From Saccharomonospora azurea NA-128 (GTDB lineage: Bacteria; Actinomycetota; Actinomycetes; Mycobacteriales; Pseudonocardiaceae): 64,000 bases of DNA. Both the position numbers and the translations under genes were made by a program. The notes beneath the pieces are model-generated. The model had not been told where the DNA came from and did not search any database. It saw only the letters and a list, made by a program, of their open reading frames with translations. Positions 60,567 to 64,000 of this stretch are shown here, one piece after another. Each line of letters opens with the position of its first letter. The stretch's first letter is position 1. The stretch lies in contig NZ_CM001466.1 of the NCBI RefSeq assembly GCF_000231055.2, positions 2,835,768 through 2,899,767 on the forward strand, read 5' to 3'.

Positions 60567-61499
60567 ATGATCGAGGCACAGGGCCTCACGAAGCGATACG
60601 GCAAAACACTCGCCGTCGACAACCTCTCGTTCAACGTTTCGCCGGGCAAGGTCACCGGCTTCCTCGGGCCGAACGGCGCGGGCAAGTCCACGACCATGCG
60701 CATGATCCTCGGACTCGACAACCCCACGTCGGGGCAGGTGCGCATCGGGGGCAAGCTCTACCGGGAACTGCGCGATCCACTGCGGACCGTCGGTGCCCTG
60801 CTGGACGCCAAATGGGTCCATCCCAACCGGTCGGCGCGCGCACACCTCACCTGGATGGCGAGGTCGAACCGCATCCCCGTCCGCCGCGTCGACGAGGTGC
60901 TGGAGGCCGTCGGCCTCAGCTCGGTCGCCGACCGCCGCGCCGGGGGCTTCTCGCTCGGCATGTCGCAGCGCCTCGGCATCGCCGCCGCGCTGCTGGGCGA
61001 CCCCGAGGTGCTGCTGTTCGACGAGCCGGTGAACGGTCTGGACCCGGAGGGCATCCTCTGGATCCGCCAGTTCATGCAACGCCTCGCCGGTGAGGGCCGC
61101 ACCGTCTTCGTCTCCAGCCACCTGCTGTCGGAGATGGCACTGACCGCCTCCGAACTCGTCGTCGTGGGCCGGGGCAGGCTCATCGCGCAGAGCAGCACGG
61201 AGGAGTTCGTCGCGCGCGCCTCCGGGACGAGCGTGAAGGTGCGCAGCCCGCAGCTGGACGTGCTCGGCAAGGTCCTGCGCGAGCAGGGCGCCGAGGTGAC
61301 CGACACCGACGACGGGTTGCTGGTGTCCGGTCTGGACAGCGACCGCATCGGCGAGCTCGCGTACGAGAACAACGCCGTGCTGCACGAGCTGAGTCCTCAG
61401 CAGGGTTCGCTCGAAGAGGCCTTCATGCACATCACGGGCGACGCCGTCGAGTACCACGCCGACGCCACGGCCACCGAATCCGCCCCCACCGCCGCCTGA
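60567..61499 (+). CDS. ABC exporter ATP-binding protein
   Basis: A 310-residue ATPase of the CcmA/NatA type. Walker A is GPNGAGKST (about 34-42), the signature is FSLGMSQRLGIAAAL (a variant of LSGGQ), Walker B is VLLFDEPVNGLDP, and the H-loop is SSHLL. The C-terminal domain resembles those of bacitracin- or lantibiotic-type exporters and ends acidic. It precedes its membrane partner by 25 bp. Substrate unknown. Confidence 0.9.
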   Translation: MIEAQGLTKRYGKTLAVDNLSFNVSPGKVTGFLGPNGAGKSTTMRMILGLDNPTSGQVRIGGKLYRELRDPLRTVGALLDAKWVHPNRSARAHLTWMARSNRIPVRRVDEVLEAVGLSSVADRRAGGFSLGMSQRLGIAAALLGDPEVLLFDEPVNGLDPEGILWIRQFMQRLAGEGRTVFVSSHLLSEMALTASELVVVGRGRLIAQSSTEEFVARASGTSVKVRSPQLDVLGKVLREQGAEVTDTDDGLLVSGLDSDRIGELAYENNAVLHELSPQQGSLEEAFMHITGDAVEYHADATATESAPTAA

Positions 61500-61524
61500 C
61501 CGACCCACTGACGAGGCAAGGACG

Positions 61525-62289
61525 ATGACACTGCTCGCGGTCGAACGCATCAAGTTGCTCACCACCCGGTCACCGTGGTGGTGTGCGGTGGCCAGCATCG
61601 TGCTGGCCGGTTCCTTCACGGCTCTCGTGGTCGGCAACGCCACCCCGGAGTTCCCGGCGAGCGTCGCCACCACGCAGTACGGCTACCAGATGGGGCTCGC
61701 CGTCATCATGGTGCTCGGCGCGCTGTCGGTGACGACCGAGTACCGGTTCAACACCATCCGGACCACGTTCCAGGCGGTGCCCAACCGCACCGCGGTGCTG
61801 GCGGCCAAGGCCACCGTCGTGGCACTGCTCGCGCTGATCATCGGCGAGCTCACGGCGTTCTCGTCGTGGGGCCTGTCGCTGCTGCTCGCACCGGACTACG
61901 ACCTGGCGCTCAACAGCACCGCCGACATCGTGAACGTCGCCGGCGTGGGCGTGGTGTACGCGATCGCGGCGGTGATCGCGGTGGCCGTGGGACTGCTCGT
62001 GCGGCACAGCGCGGGCGCCATCTCGCTGCTGATGATCTACACCCTGGCCGTCGAGGGCCTGGTGCAGCTCATCCCGAAGGTCGGGGCCGACATCTACGAG
62101 TGGCTGCCGTTCAACGTGGCGCACAAGTTCCTGACCGGCAACGGCGAGTCGAACGGCGGGCTGGAGTTCGCGGGGCCGCCCCTGTCGACGTCGCCGCTCA
62201 GCCCGGGCTGGGCACTGGCATACTTCGCGGGCTTCGCGCTCGTGCTGCTGATCGTGGCGATCGTGACCACGAACAAGCGCGACGCCTGA
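61525..62289 (+). CDS. ABC-2 type exporter permease
   Basis: A 254-residue membrane protein with six helices. It opens MTLLAVERIKLLTTRSPWW like many actinobacterial ABC-2 permeases. It has the VTTEYRFNTIRTTFQAVPNR coupling segment after helix 2, and a PFNVAHKFLTGNGESNGG loop before the last helix. It is the membrane half of the transporter whose ATPase is encoded upstream. It probably exports a peptide, lipid or drug. An intrinsic terminator follows. Confidence 0.88.
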   Translation: MTLLAVERIKLLTTRSPWWCAVASIVLAGSFTALVVGNATPEFPASVATTQYGYQMGLAVIMVLGALSVTTEYRFNTIRTTFQAVPNRTAVLAAKATVVALLALIIGELTAFSSWGLSLLLAPDYDLALNSTADIVNVAGVGVVYAIAAVIAVAVGLLVRHSAGAISLLMIYTLAVEGLVQLIPKVGADIYEWLPFNVAHKFLTGNGESNGGLEFAGPPLSTSPLSPGWALAYFAGFALVLLIVAIVTTNKRDA

Positions 62290-62299
62290 CGGGATCGAA

Positions 62300-62339
62300 C
62301 GGGGTCGTGGGCGCGCTCGGCGTCCGCGGCCCCGTTTTT
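62300..62339 (+). terminator. Intrinsic terminator after the ABC operon
   Basis: CGGGGTCGTGGGCG (62300-62313), loop CGCTCGG, CGTCCGCGGCCCCG (62321-62334), a 14-bp stem using three G-U type pairs, followed by TTTTT (62335-62339). Confidence 0.88.
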
Positions 62340-62460
62340 CGCGCCCGACCGGGTTAATTGCCGGTAAAATGGTTGTGAGTGCGCCCACTCAACCGGTTTC
62401 GGCACGTGCCGAGGCGCCATAGTGGGTACCTCGGCGTCAGGAACAGCCCGGAGGTGCCCC

Positions 62461-62988
62461 TTGACGGCGATACGAATTCCCCTCCAAGTCCAGCCGATGG
62501 CGGAACTCGAATGGGCACAGGCCCTTGAACAGGTATTTCAACCGCCGACGGCGGCCTCTCCCGCGGAATCCCGCCACGCGTGGATTCACCGCGCCGAGGA
62601 GTCGGACGTCCTGAGGCTCTACCGGAAGATTCGCTCGTCGCGGCCTGTTCCGGCACCGTGGTGGTTGCGTGCCGTCGCGTCGGGGCGACTCGCCTCCCGA
62701 GCCGACGGTTTCCGCATCGAAGATCGCATTCACGCGTTCCTGTCGGAACGCAGTGGTTGGGAATTCGTCCCGTGGGCGTCGGACGGGGAATCGGGTTACT
62801 GGGAATTCCTGCCTTCCGAGATCGCCGTTTCGGGTCACGGTTTTCCGACCACCGTTTCGGCCACCGACCGGCACGACGGCTGGATCGACGTCCTGCCCGC
62901 TCACGTCGGCCTGCCGCCACAACCGGTGGCGGTGGCGGGGCCCGCCGGGTTGGCGGCGTTGGTGGTGGAGTTCGAGGCGCTTCGCTGA
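62461..62988 (+). CDS. Protein of unknown function
   Basis: A 175-residue protein that I do not recognise. The likely start is TTG at 62461, because GGAGG ends 6 bases before it; the next earlier start (GTG 62422) lacks a ribosome site. The protein is soluble and Trp-rich. It contains AWIHRAEESDVLRLYRKI, a WWLRAVASGRL segment, SERSGWEFVPWASDG and an AALVVEFEALR end helix. The codon pattern from about 62340 to 62900 is less GC-rich than its neighbours. It lies between the ABC operon and trmB. Confidence 0.6.
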   Translation: MTAIRIPLQVQPMAELEWAQALEQVFQPPTAASPAESRHAWIHRAEESDVLRLYRKIRSSRPVPAPWWLRAVASGRLASRADGFRIEDRIHAFLSERSGWEFVPWASDGESGYWEFLPSEIAVSGHGFPTTVSATDRHDGWIDVLPAHVGLPPQPVAVAGPAGLAALVVEFEALR

Positions 62989-63009
62989 GATCCGGATCGC
63001 ACGGCTATC

Positions 63010-63717
63010 GTGCGGCTCGTGGGAAGCGAGCACCAGCCGAGACTGCGCAGCGTCGTCAGTTACGTCAAGCGCGGCGGGCGGATGACGGCGGGCCAGCAAC
63101 GAGCCTGGGAGCGGCTGTGGCCGTCGTGGGGCCGGGCGGTGTCGGACCTGCCGGAGGGGCCGATCGACTTCGCCGAGTGGTTCGGCAGGCAGGCCCCGGT
63201 CGTGCTGGAGATCGGTTCCGGCATGGGCGAGGCGACCTCGCAGCTGGCCGCGGCCGCGCCCGAGGTCAACTACGTCGCCGTGGAGGTCTACGAGGCCGGG
63301 CTCGGCCAGCTGATGTTGCGCGCCGAGCAGCTGGGCGTCGAGAACCTGCGACTGCTCCACGGCGACGCCGTCGTGCTGCTCACCCACCACGTGGCGCCGG
63401 AGTCGCTGTCGGCGGTGCGGATCTTCTACCCCGACCCCTGGCCGAAGAAGCGCCACCACAAGCGCAGGCTCGTCGAGCCCTCGTTCGTGTCGCTGGTGGC
63501 GTCGCGGATGGAACCGGGGGCCACCCTGCACCTGGCCACCGACTGGGAGGACTACGCCGAGCAGATGCTCGACGTGTGTTCGGCCGAGCCCACCCTGCGC
63601 AACCGCTACGACGGCTGGGCACCGAGGCCGGACTTCCGCCCGGTGACGAAGTTCGAGCACCGGGCCCGCGGCGAGGGCCGCGAGAGTCGCGACCTGATCT
63701 TCGAGAAGCTGCCGTAG
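63010..63717 (+). CDS. trmB: tRNA (guanine46-N7)-methyltransferase
   Basis: A 235-residue SAM-dependent enzyme that methylates G46 in the variable loop of tRNAs. The SAM site is LEIGSGMGEATSQL near residue 68. The family block YPDPWPKKRHHKRRLVEPSF near 138 and HLATDWEDYAEQM near 177 are diagnostic. The GTG at 63010 is used; a GTG three codons on (63019) is also possible. The gene lies 21 bp after the unknown protein, so it may share its transcript. Confidence 0.95.
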   Translation: MRLVGSEHQPRLRSVVSYVKRGGRMTAGQQRAWERLWPSWGRAVSDLPEGPIDFAEWFGRQAPVVLEIGSGMGEATSQLAAAAPEVNYVAVEVYEAGLGQLMLRAEQLGVENLRLLHGDAVVLLTHHVAPESLSAVRIFYPDPWPKKRHHKRRLVEPSFVSLVASRMEPGATLHLATDWEDYAEQMLDVCSAEPTLRNRYDGWAPRPDFRPVTKFEHRARGEGRESRDLIFEKLP

Positions 63718-63774
63718 CGCGCGGTGGGGCCGCCCGGTTCCACAGGCGACCCCACCGTGCTCGCGAACCCGACG

Positions 63775-64000
63775 TCAGTCGTCGGAGAGTGGTTCGGCAC
63801 TCACCCGTCTCAACGCGGGCACGCACACGGACGCGGCGATCAGCGCGGTACCGGCGCCCAGCACCACGGGTGCCAGCGCCCACGGTGTCACCACCGGCAT
63901 CGACGCCGTGAACAACCACGCGAGCCCTCCGCCGACCACGACCCCGGTCGCGCCCGCACCGACGGTCGCCACGAGCGCCGGTGCGGCGGCCTCCGCCCGG
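63775..64000 (-). CDS. C-terminal part of a membrane protein (possibly FtsX-like permease)
   Basis: A frame open to the right edge of the window. The visible 74 residues have two hydrophobic segments (GVVVGGGLAWLFTAS and APVVLGAGTALIAASVCV), then PALRRVSAEPLSDD and a stop. The ending after the last helix, with an arginine pair and a short Pro-rich tail, resembles FtsX/MacB-type ABC permeases, but this is only a suggestion. It converges with trmB, with 57 bp between. Confidence 0.5.
   Translation of the reverse strand, partial: RAEAAAPALVATVGAGATGVVVGGGLAWLFTASMPVVTPWALAPVVLGAGTALIAASVCVPALRRVSAEPLSDD

Overview
The window is 64 kb of high-GC (about 70%) actinobacterial chromosome. It is densely coding, uses frequent GTG starts and has many TGATG or ATGA gene junctions. 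The gene content points to a Pseudonocardiales-type actinomycete, with a Saccharomonospora- or Amycolatopsis-like organism as my best guess from memory of gene content. Supporting points are a dnaK-grpE-dnaJ-hspR operon under HAIR operators, counterparts of the mycobacterial fatty-acid oxidation genes etfD, fadE5, htdX, fabG4 and fadA2, a Dcd of the actinobacterial bifunctional type, and DUF742, DUF6802 and septum-formation proteins. I see no insertion sequence, integrase, prophage, plasmid or CRISPR gene. This is ordinary chromosome with some unusual islands.

Layout. 0-8 kb: end of an AGCS amino-acid:Na+ symporter, a globin-reductase, then the HspR-controlled chaperone operon (minus strand) with two HAIR boxes, and a DUF4097 protein. 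8-13 kb: PEBP protein, IclR regulator, a self-contained smr-tetR efflux operon, and etfD, the membrane oxidoreductase that takes electrons from ETF. 13-22 kb: orphan DUF742, AidB-type acyl-CoA dehydrogenase, secreted CAP protein, dcd, an MpaB-family oxygenase, tRNA-Gly(CCC), small membrane proteins, a phosphatase, YjbR, VanZ and an atypical LuxR-type regulator. 22-31 kb: fadE5, GlsB-type protein, compact VanW protein, GroES-like protein, thioredoxin-NHL protein, a 52-residue lipoprotein and a 784-residue beta-solenoid membrane protein. 31-41 kb: amino-acid ABC importer, M20 peptidase, bkdABC, Nudix hydrolase and FxsA. 41-47 kb: tetR, htdX, fabG4, fadA2 and a DrrAB-type exporter. 47-54 kb: DoxX protein with a histone-H1-like tail, GDPD, septum-formation lipoprotein, Nramp relative and pckG. 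54-64 kb: DUF6802, a dynamin / GrpE-like / dynamin operon, tetR-SDR, ABC exporter, an unknown protein, trmB and the end of a membrane protein.

Two themes stand out. First, a 12-bp operator (TACCGRYNAGTA-like, geometry TAC-N6-GTA) recurs in the promoters of etfD, fadE5 and the divergent fabG4/fadA2 pair. This suggests one beta-oxidation regulon, possibly controlled by the TetR protein encoded beside htdX. Second, two dynamin-like GTPases flank a gene for a divergent GrpE-like nucleotide-exchange factor in a minus-strand operon with no Hsp70 gene beside it. This is the best candidate in the window for an undescribed membrane-remodelling system. A 21-bp tandem repeat, present at two distant intergenic sites, is the main unexplained DNA element.
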